Assembly: GCA_009693435.1 (NCBI GenBank)
Contig: SHXF01000065.1
Coordinates: 1-23,793 of the forward strand
Source: Betaproteobacteria bacterium
Lineage (GTDB): Bacteria > Pseudomonadota > Gammaproteobacteria > Burkholderiales > SG8-39
DNA length: 23,793 bases
Reading direction: 5' to 3'
Below the pieces are notes generated by a model. That model saw nothing but the letters and a program-made list of their open reading frames with translations. It did no database searches and was not told the DNA's origin. The position numbers and the translations under genes were made by a program. Positions 7,998-14,451 of the stretch are shown here, piece after piece; within the stretch, counting starts at the first letter, position 1, and every line of letters begins with the position of its first letter.

Positions 7998-9440
7998 ATG
8001 CACAACGAAAACATGACAAGAATGACAAGAATGACAAGACGGAAATTCATCGGCCAAGCGGCAGTGGCGGGCGCCGCGGTGGCCGCCTCGGCGGTCAGCA
8101 GGGTCGCCATGGCGGCGTTGCCCGAGCCGGTGACGCAGGCGAAGCCCGATACCATGCCGCCGTTGTTACCGCCCAACGGGCAGCCCTACAACCCGGTGGT
8201 GACGCTCAACGGCTGGACATTGCCCTGGCGCATGAACGCCGGGGTCAAGGAATTTCATCTGGTGGCCGAACCGGTGGTGCGCGAGATGGCGCCAGGCTTC
8301 AAGGCTCACCTGTGGGGCTACAACGGCCAGTCGCCCGGGCCGACCATAGAGGTGGTGGAAGGCGACCGGGTGCGCCTGTTCGTAACCAATCGCCTGCCTG
8401 AACATACATCGATCCACTGGCACGGGCAGCGCCTGCCGAACGGCATGGACGGGGTAGGCGGTCTTACGCAGAAGGCGATCCAGCCGGGCAAGACATTCGT
8501 CTACGAGTTCGTGGCGCGCCGGCCGGGCACCTTCATGTACCACCCGCATGCCGACGAGATGACGCAAATGGCGATGGGCATGATGGGCTTCTGGATCACC
8601 CATCCGAAGGCAAAGCACCCGCTGATCGATGAAGTGAACCGCGACTTCTGCTTTCTGCTCAACGCCTACGACATCGATCCGGGCAGCTATACGCCGAAGA
8701 CCTCGACGATGCTGGACTTCAACCTGTGGTCCTGGAACAGCCGCATTTTTCCCGGCATCGATTCGCTCAACGTGCGACTGAACGACAAGGTCCGCATCCG
8801 CATCGGCAACCTCACCATGACCAATCACCCTATCCACCTGCACGGGCACGAATTCCTGGTCACCGGCACCGACGGCGGACCCACGCCGAAATCGACCCGG
8901 CTCTATGAGGTGACCACCGATGTGGCGGTGGGGCAGATGCGCCAGATCGAGTTTCTGGCGGATGAAGAGGGCGACTGGGCATTCCATTGCCACAAGAGCC
9001 ATCACACCATGAATGCCATGGGCCACGATGTTCCCAATCTGATCGGCATCGACCACCGTGGTCTCGTGCGCCAGATCACCAGCCTCATCCCCGATTACAT
9101 GGTGATGGGCGAGCGCGGCATGGCGGACATGACCGAGATGGAAATGCCGATCCCCGACAACACCATTCCCATGATGACCGGTAAGGGCCCCTTCGGTTCG
9201 GTCGAGATGGGCGGGATGTTCAGCGTGCTGAAAGTGCGCCGCGGACAGAAGCACGGGGATTACGCCAACCCGGGCTGGTATGAGCACCCGCCGGGCAGCG
9301 TGGCATTCGAGTGGACCGGCAGCCTGCCTCAACCCGCGCGCTTTGCCGCCGAGGGCGGGCAGTCCATGCCCAGGGTCACGACCCCGGTCGTGCCCACCGA
9401 AGTACAGGCACGCAAGCCCGGCGCGCATGCCGGTCACTGA
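7998..9440 (+). CDS. Tat-exported multicopper oxidase (copper resistance)
   Basis: A 480-residue multicopper oxidase that by family oxidises Cu(I) to less toxic Cu(II) in the periplasm. The Tat signal is TRRKFIG at residues 13-19, followed by an Ala-rich stretch. All four copper motifs are present: HWH 140-142, HPH 182-184, HPIHLHGH 277-284 and HCHKSHHTMNAM 330-341, giving type 1 ligands His277, Cys331, His336 and Met341. A Met-rich loop at about 372-400 (MADMTEMEMPIPDN) resembles Cu(I)-binding segments. AGGAGG is ten bases before the ATG at 7998; upstream starts overlap the TolC gene and are rejected. The n-region contains three tandem copies of ATGACAAGA (8013-8039), encoding Met-Thr-Arg three times. 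The stop codon opens the 55-bp duplication described separately. Confidence 0.93.
   Translation: MHNENMTRMTRMTRRKFIGQAAVAGAAVAASAVSRVAMAALPEPVTQAKPDTMPPLLPPNGQPYNPVVTLNGWTLPWRMNAGVKEFHLVAEPVVREMAPGFKAHLWGYNGQSPGPTIEVVEGDRVRLFVTNRLPEHTSIHWHGQRLPNGMDGVGGLTQKAIQPGKTFVYEFVARRPGTFMYHPHADEMTQMAMGMMGFWITHPKAKHPLIDEVNRDFCFLLNAYDIDPGSYTPKTSTMLDFNLWSWNSRIFPGIDSLNVRLNDKVRIRIGNLTMTNHPIHLHGHEFLVTGTDGGPTPKSTRLYEVTTDVAVGQMRQIEFLADEEGDWAFHCHKSHHTMNAMGHDVPNLIGIDHRGLVRQITSLIPDYMVMGERGMADMTEMEMPIPDNTIPMMTGKGPFGSVEMGGMFSVLKVRRGQKHGDYANPGWYEHPPGSVAFEWTGSLPQPARFAAEGGQSMPRVTTPVVPTEVQARKPGAHAGH
8013..8039 (+). repeat. Triple 9-bp repeat in the oxidase signal peptide
   Basis: ATGACAAGA occurs three times back to back at 8013, 8022 and 8031, adding Met-Thr-Arg units in frame just before the twin-arginine motif. 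Such a run could change length by slippage without breaking the frame. Confidence 0.9.
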
Positions 9441-9548
9441 ACGGATCTCCCGATTTTCCAATCTATCAAAGGAAGCAAGATGAAAACTCTGAATGAACGG
9501 ATCTCCCGATTTTCCAATCTATCAAAGGAAGCAAGATGAAAACTCTGA
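9438..9548 (+). repeat. Perfect 55-bp tandem duplication around the cupredoxin start
   Basis: Bases 9438-9492 and 9494-9548 are identical, separated by one base (period 56). Each copy begins with the TGA that ends the oxidase gene and contains the ribosome binding site AAGGAAG, the start ATG and the first codons of the cupredoxin gene. The second copy drives the real gene; the first drives a 19-codon ORF. Perfect identity suggests a recent event or selection. Confidence 0.97.
9480..9539 (+). CDS. 19-residue leader ORF created by duplication, overlapping cupredoxin start
   Basis: The ATG at 9480 in the first repeat copy has the same ribosome binding site (AAGGAAG, about six bases upstream) as the cupredoxin gene. 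It reads MKTLNERISRFSNLSKEAR then TGA at 9537-9539. That stop overlaps the cupredoxin ATG as ATGA, the classic arrangement for translational coupling. The peptide itself has no recognisable function. Whether it is translated is inference from the duplicated initiation site. Confidence 0.5.
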   Translation: MKTLNERISRFSNLSKEAR

Positions 9549-10030
9549 CTATTATTTTCGCCACATTGCTTGCATCGTCCGCGGGCGGCGTGTTCGCGCA
9601 TGGCGACGAGGCCAAATCCGCCAAATCGGCCAAGGCTGCGACGGCGCACAAGGAGCAACAGCCCTGGGGGGTCGCCGGCGACGCGAAGGCCGTCAGGCGC
9701 ACCATCGAAATCAGCATGTCCGACACCTTCCGCTTCAGCCCGGACAACATCGAGGTCCGGCGCGGCGAGACAGTGCGATTTGTGGTGAAAAACGGCGGCA
9801 AGCTGATGCACGAAATGGTGATAGGCACCAGGAAAGCACTCGATGAGCACGCCGCGCTGATGCTCAAATTTCCCAAGATGGAGCACGACGAGCCCTACAT
9901 GGCGCATGTGGCGCCCGGCAAATCCGTCGACCTGGTGTGGCAGTTCAACCGGGCCGGAGAGTTCCACATCGGCTGTCTGGTGGCGGGCCACTTCGAGGCC
10001 GGCATGATCGGAAAAGTGGTCGTCAGGTAA
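9536..10030 (+). CDS. Periplasmic cupredoxin (blue copper protein)
   Basis: A 164-residue exported protein with signal peptide MKTLTIIFATLLASSAGGVFA. A Lys/Ala-rich linker follows, then a cupredoxin domain from about 54 to 164. Type 1 copper ligands are visible as His92 (KLMHEMV), Cys147, His152 and Met157 in GCLVAGHFEAGM. FRFSPDNIEVRRGETVRFVV is the usual second-strand signature. It probably shuttles or stores periplasmic copper alongside the multicopper oxidase, as in plastocyanin/azurin-like proteins of copper clusters. The ATG at 9536 is used because the signal peptide follows it at once. Translation is probably coupled to the overlapping 19-codon ORF. Confidence 0.92.
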   Translation: MKTLTIIFATLLASSAGGVFAHGDEAKSAKSAKAATAHKEQQPWGVAGDAKAVRRTIEISMSDTFRFSPDNIEVRRGETVRFVVKNGGKLMHEMVIGTRKALDEHAALMLKFPKMEHDEPYMAHVAPGKSVDLVWQFNRAGEFHIGCLVAGHFEAGMIGKVVVR

Positions 10031-10080
10031 ATCATGAAACGGAGCCGTGCCGGGCTTTTCGAAACGCGTGACCAACAACT

Positions 10081-10240
10081 TTCCGTTCGTCCTGAGCTTC
10101 TCGAAGGAAGCTTGTCGAAGGAAGCTTGTCGAAGAATCTATGGGCTTCGACGGGCTCAGCCCGAACGGTTCTGTGTCTCAGCCCGAACGGTTCTGTGTCT
10201 CAGCCCGAACGGTTTTGTGTCTCAGCCCGAAGGGTTCTGC
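10081..10240. repeat. Intergenic repeat block: palindromic family element with 14-bp and 22-bp tandem expansions
   Basis: A left arm CCGTTCGTCCTGAGCTTCTC (10083) and an inverted right arm CTTCGACGGGCTCAGCCCGA (10145) make the common proteobacterial GAGCTTGTCGAAGG-type inverted repeat. The left half has two copies of a 14-bp unit (TCGAAGGAAGCTTG at 10101 and 10115). The right end is expanded into four 22-bp copies beginning CAGCCCGAACGGTT at 10157, 10179, 10201 and 10223. Short open frames here are repeat translations. The block separates the cupredoxin and cusF-like genes. Confidence 0.85.
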
Positions 10241-10244
10241 GTAT

Positions 10245-10273
10245 TTGACGATTTTAAGTTTTCTCTTGATACA
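10245..10273 (+). promoter_or_regulatory. Possible promoter for the cusF-like gene
   Basis: TTGACG at 10245-10250 and a poor -10 match GATACA at 10268-10273 are separated by 17 bases, in an AT-rich stretch directly after the repeat block. The -35 box is good and the -10 box weak. Confidence 0.3.
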
Positions 10274-10302
10274 TCAATACTCATACCGGACAAGGAGATG
10301 AA

Positions 10303-10653
10303 ATGAACAGCATCGTGATGATGATTGCAGCAGCGGCCTTTGCAGTCGCGACCCCGCTGATTGCGCAGACGAAGGCGGATGACGGGCACGCGAGTCATCA
10401 TGCGACCGGGGACAAAGGCCAGGGATCCGCGGCGCTCAGCGAGGGCGAAGTGAGGCGCATCGACAAGGCGCAGATGAAGCTGACCTTGCGCCACGGTCCG
10501 CTTGCGAACCTCGACATGCCGGCCATGACCATGGTGTTCCAGGTGAAGGACACGGCCGTGCTTGACAAGTTGAAAGTCGGCGACAGGATCCGCTTCCAGG
10601 CCGACAAGGTCGACGACGCCTATGTCGTCACCATAGTCGAAGCTGCGAAATGA
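10303..10653 (+). CDS. cusF: CusF-like periplasmic Cu(I)/Ag(I)-binding protein
   Basis: A 116-residue protein with a signal peptide ending near IAQ at about residue 22 and a His-containing linker (DDGHASHHATGD). A CusF-type beta barrel spans about 45-116. Metal ligands in the family are one His and two Met; here they are His64 and Met75/Met77 within RHGPLANLDMPAMTMVF. The tryptophan that caps the metal in Escherichia coli CusF is replaced by Met72. By family it hands Cu(I) or Ag(I) to the CusCBA pump. AAGGAG lies five bases before the ATG at 10303; an ATG at 10298 is out of frame. It is separated from cusC by a small exported gene and an FNR-type site. Confidence 0.88.
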   Translation: MNSIVMMIAAAAFAVATPLIAQTKADDGHASHHATGDKGQGSAALSEGEVRRIDKAQMKLTLRHGPLANLDMPAMTMVFQVKDTAVLDKLKVGDRIRFQADKVDDAYVVTIVEAAK

Positions 10654-10697
10654 AATTGATTCGTCCCGATCCGGTTTCGCCATAAAACCTGCCGGTC

Positions 10698-10711
10698 TTG
10701 ATCTGCATCAA
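10698..10711. promoter_or_regulatory. Perfect FNR/Anr-type box upstream of the efflux genes
   Basis: TTGATCTGCATCAA matches the FNR consensus TTGAT-N4-ATCAA at all ten fixed positions. If the site acts at the class II position (-41.5), transcription would start near 10746, about 20 bases before the ATG at 10765; only a weak -10 (TAGCGT, 10733) is present there. It would link cusCBA expression to low oxygen. The match is direct; function is inference. Confidence 0.55.
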
Positions 10712-10764
10712 GGCCTGCCAGCCATGAAAAGGTAGCGTGAACGCAACTGAGCGGGCACACTGCA

Positions 10765-11193
10765 ATGATGTTTACCGCACGACATTTCTTCCGAATGCGC
10801 AGGCACCGCGCATGGCGCAGCGGGGCGAGGCTGCTCGTCGCAATATGGGCTATGGTCTGGGTGTCCCAGACCTGGGCCGGGTGTGGCGACCCGACTGGCG
10901 AAGCGCACTCCGAGTCCAGGAGCGCAGCGATGGACATGCACCCGGTCGCGCAATCCGGGCACGAGAGATGCGAAGACCTGCCTCCGCCGGCCTGTGCGCA
11001 GATGCTGGAGCAGATTGCCATCGCCGGCGCGCAGCCGGGTCCCGTTCATGACGGCAAGCTCGCGCTGCCGGCGCTGTCGAGCCGGGCTGCTTCGATACAC
11101 CTCGCGCTGCATCACACCGCGCGGGACCGTGCCCCCGATCCGCCCGATCCGCCGGGCCGGGTGTATCTGCGCCTGCTGCGTCTCCTGATTTAA
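10765..11193 (+). CDS. Small exported Cys/His protein of the copper cluster, unknown function
   Basis: A 142-residue protein. A basic N-terminus (RHFFRMRRHRAWRSGAR) precedes a hydrophobic export segment at about 23-38 ending WAG. The mature part has scattered Cys, His and Met (CGDP, MDMHPVAQSGHERCEDLPPPACAQM). The tail ends DPPDPPGRVYLRLLRLLI, a style seen in small proteins of heavy-metal operons (DUF2946/CopL-like). I cannot name a family. The start is one of two adjacent ATGs (10765, 10768) without a strong ribosome binding site. It lies just downstream of the FNR-type box, in line with cusC. Confidence 0.55.
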   Translation: MMFTARHFFRMRRHRAWRSGARLLVAIWAMVWVSQTWAGCGDPTGEAHSESRSAAMDMHPVAQSGHERCEDLPPPACAQMLEQIAIAGAQPGPVHDGKLALPALSSRAASIHLALHHTARDRAPDPPDPPGRVYLRLLRLLI

Positions 11194-11421
11194 CCCTTCC
11201 TGCGGCGCGCATGTCGCGATGCTGCCGTGCCCGTGTGGCAAGGCCCCGCATCGCGCGTCCATGCGACTCCCCTTCAGACGTGCGGCAGGTTCCGTCAAAG
11301 CGGGGGCACGACAAGTGATTCCGGTCTTCGACTGCATTTGGGAGAAACAGCAATGGGCGTGCCGATGCAATCCCGACTTGCGCGCAGGGGCGCGTTCCGC
11401 TTCAGGGAAGCGGGAGATCAA

Positions 11422-12855
11422 ATGACTTCGAACGGCAATCGCGAGGTTCGGCAACGCGCACAGGCAATGCTGAGCGCGGCGCTGCTGATGGCGGCAGCGG
11501 CGACGGCGGAAATCGCACTTGCGGACGATGCGCACAACATGGACGAGGCGAACAAAGCGGAATCCGGGCGCCACGGCTCGGTGGTTCTTGCCCGGTCCGC
11601 GCCCATCGCCGCTGCGCGCCTGCCCGATGCGAGCTTGCAGCAACTGGTAGTCGAAGCGCTGAAGCACAACCCCGAGATCGCCGCCGCCGGCCATGAGAAG
11701 AACGCCGCGGGCCATCGAGTCTCGCCGGCGGGCGCGCTGGACGATCCCATGCTGGAGGCGGGGTTGCTCAATGTGCCGGCCGTTTCACTGCGGCTCAATC
11801 GCGAGGACATGACGATGAAGATGCTCGGCATCGCGCAGAAATTGCCCTACCCCGGCAAGCGCGACCTGCGCCAGGATGTGGCCGCGAAGAATGCCGAGTC
11901 GGTCGCATTCGGTTATCGGGAAACCGTCGGTCGCGTGGCGCGGGAAGTGAAAGTCGCTTATTTCGATCTGGCCCTGATCGATCGCACGATTGCGCTGATG
12001 GAACGAAGCAGGCTGCTCATCGCGCAACTGCTGCGCATTGCGGAGGGCCGCTATGCGGTCGGCCAGGGCGCGCAGGCCGAAGTGCTGAAGGCACAGACGC
12101 AGCTCGCGAGGATGGCCGAGGAACGGGTGCGCATGCGGCGCGAGCGGCGCACCACCGAAGCGGATCTGCAGCGCGCGCTGGGCCGGGGCCCGGATGCCGC
12201 ATCGATCCGGCCCGACATGCCGCGCCTGGACGGCGTCCCACTGCGCATGGAGGCGTTGCTGGATGAAGCGCTCAAAGAGCGGCCGCAACTGCTTGGCCTG
12301 CGATCCCTGATCGAGAAAAACCAGAAGGCGCTGGATCTCGCCAGAAAAGAATACTACCCGGACTTCGACGTGCGCTTTGCCTACGGCCAGAGAGAAAGGA
12401 ATCTGGAAGGGACGCCGCGCTCCGACATGTTCAGCCTGACCGTGGCCATCAACCTGCCCGTGTGGCGCAAAGACAAGCGCGACCCCATGGTCGCCGAAGC
12501 GCAGGCGATGCGCGCACAGGCGGTCAGCCTCTACGAGGCGCAGCACAACGATCTGATTGCGAAGCTGCGCCAGCAGGTGGCGATCGCCGAGCAGAGCCGC
12601 GAGTCCGCGCGCCTGTTCGAAACCGGCATCCTGCCGCAGGCGCGCCTCGCGCTGGATTCGGCGCTCGCCGCGTACCGGGTGAATCGCGTGGATTTCCGGA
12701 TGCTGCTCGACAGCCAGATGACCGTGCTCAACTACGAAATCAATCATGCCGCGGCGGTGGTCGCGCTGAACAAGGCGCTCGCGGAAATCGACCAGCTCAC
12801 CGGCAGGCAATTGGCGGAACCGCAAGCGGCATCTTCCCGGGAGGAAAGACCGTGA
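11422..12855 (+). CDS. cusC: CusC/CzcC-like TolC-family outer-membrane factor
   Basis: A 477-residue outer-membrane channel for the CusBA pump. From the ATG at 11422 a normal signal peptide is seen (REVRQR, then MLSAALLMAAAATAEIALA, cleavage before DDAH). The two outer membrane efflux repeats are at about 75-265 (SLQQLVVEALKHNPEIAAAG; GIAQKLPYPGKRDLRQDVA) and 275-465 (LTVAINLPVWRKDKRDP), typical of CzcC-type factors. GGAG lies five bases upstream. A second candidate start at 11353, also with GGGAG, would add 23 residues before the signal peptide and is less likely. The stop overlaps the next gene's GTG start by four bases, so translation is coupled to cusB. Confidence 0.88.
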   Translation: MTSNGNREVRQRAQAMLSAALLMAAAATAEIALADDAHNMDEANKAESGRHGSVVLARSAPIAAARLPDASLQQLVVEALKHNPEIAAAGHEKNAAGHRVSPAGALDDPMLEAGLLNVPAVSLRLNREDMTMKMLGIAQKLPYPGKRDLRQDVAAKNAESVAFGYRETVGRVAREVKVAYFDLALIDRTIALMERSRLLIAQLLRIAEGRYAVGQGAQAEVLKAQTQLARMAEERVRMRRERRTTEADLQRALGRGPDAASIRPDMPRLDGVPLRMEALLDEALKERPQLLGLRSLIEKNQKALDLARKEYYPDFDVRFAYGQRERNLEGTPRSDMFSLTVAINLPVWRKDKRDPMVAEAQAMRAQAVSLYEAQHNDLIAKLRQQVAIAEQSRESARLFETGILPQARLALDSALAAYRVNRVDFRMLLDSQMTVLNYEINHAAAVVALNKALAEIDQLTGRQLAEPQAASSREERP

Positions 12856-14450
12856 AACGGATCATTTCTTTCCTGGTCGTGCTGGTCTTCCTCGGAATCG
12901 CGGCGGGCGCGGGCTACTGGCTGGGTGCGAACAAGGCGGGACCGGCGCAGGCGCACAAGGGTGGACCGGCGCAGGCGCCTGAGCAAATCGCGAAACCGGA
13001 TCGCAAGGTCCTGTACTACCGCAATCCGATGGGCTTGCCCGACACCTCGCCGCTGCCGAAAAAAGATGCGATGGGCATGGACTACATCCCGGTCTACGAA
13101 GGCGAGGAAGCCCAAGGTGCGGGCGTGACCATCAGCCCGGACCGGGTGCAGAAGCTCGGCGTGAAGACCGAAGTGGCGGCACTGCGCAGCCTGGCGCACA
13201 CCATACGCGCCGTGGGGACGATACAGGTCGACGAGCGCGCGCAGCGCACTGTCGCGCCGCGTTTCGAGGGCTGGATACAGCGTTTGCACGTGAGCGTCAC
13301 GGGACAGTACGTGCGGCGCGGCCAGCCGCTGATGGACGTCTACGGTCCGGATCTCGTGGCCGCGCAGCAGGAATACATGGTGGCGATCAAGGGCGTGGAC
13401 GCGCTGAAGGAAGCCGGTCCGGAAATGCTGGCCAACATGCGTAGCCTGGCCGAGGCGAGCCTGCAGCGGTTGCGCAACTGGGATATCGACGAGGCGGAAC
13501 TCGCGCGACTGACAGACGAAAGACGGCCCGGCAACACCATCACGCTGCGTTCTCCTGTCAGCGGCGTCGTCCTGGAGAAGCCTTCGGTGGAGGGCATGCG
13601 CTTCATGCCCGGAGAGATGCTCTACAAGATCGCCGATCTGTCGTCGGTCTGGCTGCTCGCCGACATCTTTGAGCAGGACATCGGCCTGGTTCGTCCGGGT
13701 CAGGCCGTGCGGATACAGGTGAACGCGTATCCGGACAGGAACTTTCAGGGCAGGGTTGCGTTCGTCTATCCGACCTTGACCCCGGAAACGCGCACCGGCA
13801 GGGCGCGCATCGACTTGCAGAACCCGGGATTGCTCCTGAAGCCCGCCATGTATGCGAGCCTGGAACTCACTGCCGGAGCAGGCCGCGACAAACGCCTTTC
13901 AGTGCCGGACTCGGCGGTACTCGACAGCGGCACGCGCCAGATCGTGCTGGTGCGTCGTGGCGAAGGCAGGTTTGAGCCGCGCGAGGTCAAGCTGGGCTTG
14001 CGCGGGGACGGCTACGTCGAGGTGCGCGAAGGCGTGAAGGCGGGCGAGGAAATCGTCGTCAGCGCCAATTTCCTCATCGATGCCGAAAGCAACCTCAGGG
14101 CTGCCATCGGCGGATTCGGACAGTCCGCCCGCGACGCGCAGACCGATGCGAGGAAGCCGGCGCCGGGCGCCGGGCGAACGCACTCAGCGGAGGGAATGGT
14201 GGTGAACGTGGATCCGAAAGCGGGACTGGCGACGATCACCCATGGCGCCGTTGCCAGTCTCAAATGGGACGGCATGACTATGGAATTCAAGGTTGCCGAT
14301 GCGGCCTTGTTCGCCTCGCTCAAGGCGGGCGAGAAAGTCCGTATCGAGATTGCGGAGCGCGCGCCCGGCGACTGGACCGTGGTTCGCGCCACGCCGCTTG
14401 CGAGCCGCCGCGCGGACGGCAAACTCCCCGCCCCGCACCCGGGGCACTGA
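12852..14450 (+). CDS. cusB: CusB-like membrane-fusion protein with fused C-terminal CusF domain
   Basis: A 532-residue periplasmic adaptor linking the inner-membrane pump to the outer channel. The N-terminus has a membrane anchor/signal (IISFLVVLVFLGIAAGAGYW) and then a heavy-metal-binding domain at about 53-85 (YYRNPMGLPDTSPLPKKDAM then GMDYIPVYE). Barrel-sandwich and beta-barrel adaptor domains follow (about 90-415). The end (about 441-520) is a CusF-like domain with THGAVASLKWDGMTMEF, which keeps the His, Trp and Met-x-Met pattern. Start is GTG at 12852 with GAGGAAAG upstream, overlapping cusC as GTGA. An eight-residue in-frame duplication from a 16-bp repeat (12939 and 12963) sits after the anchor. 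The fused CusF domain is in addition to the free CusF-like protein. Confidence 0.92.
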   Translation: MKRIISFLVVLVFLGIAAGAGYWLGANKAGPAQAHKGGPAQAPEQIAKPDRKVLYYRNPMGLPDTSPLPKKDAMGMDYIPVYEGEEAQGAGVTISPDRVQKLGVKTEVAALRSLAHTIRAVGTIQVDERAQRTVAPRFEGWIQRLHVSVTGQYVRRGQPLMDVYGPDLVAAQQEYMVAIKGVDALKEAGPEMLANMRSLAEASLQRLRNWDIDEAELARLTDERRPGNTITLRSPVSGVVLEKPSVEGMRFMPGEMLYKIADLSSVWLLADIFEQDIGLVRPGQAVRIQVNAYPDRNFQGRVAFVYPTLTPETRTGRARIDLQNPGLLLKPAMYASLELTAGAGRDKRLSVPDSAVLDSGTRQIVLVRRGEGRFEPREVKLGLRGDGYVEVREGVKAGEEIVVSANFLIDAESNLRAAIGGFGQSARDAQTDARKPAPGAGRTHSAEGMVVNVDPKAGLATITHGAVASLKWDGMTMEFKVADAALFASLKAGEKVRIEIAERAPGDWTVVRATPLASRRADGKLPAPHPGH

Positions 14451-14451
14451 C

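Noticed and set aside
12462..12851. Upstream extension of the cusB frame
   Set aside because: It overlaps cusC completely and is Arg-rich shadow sequence; the GTG at 12852 has a ribosome binding site and starts the membrane anchor.
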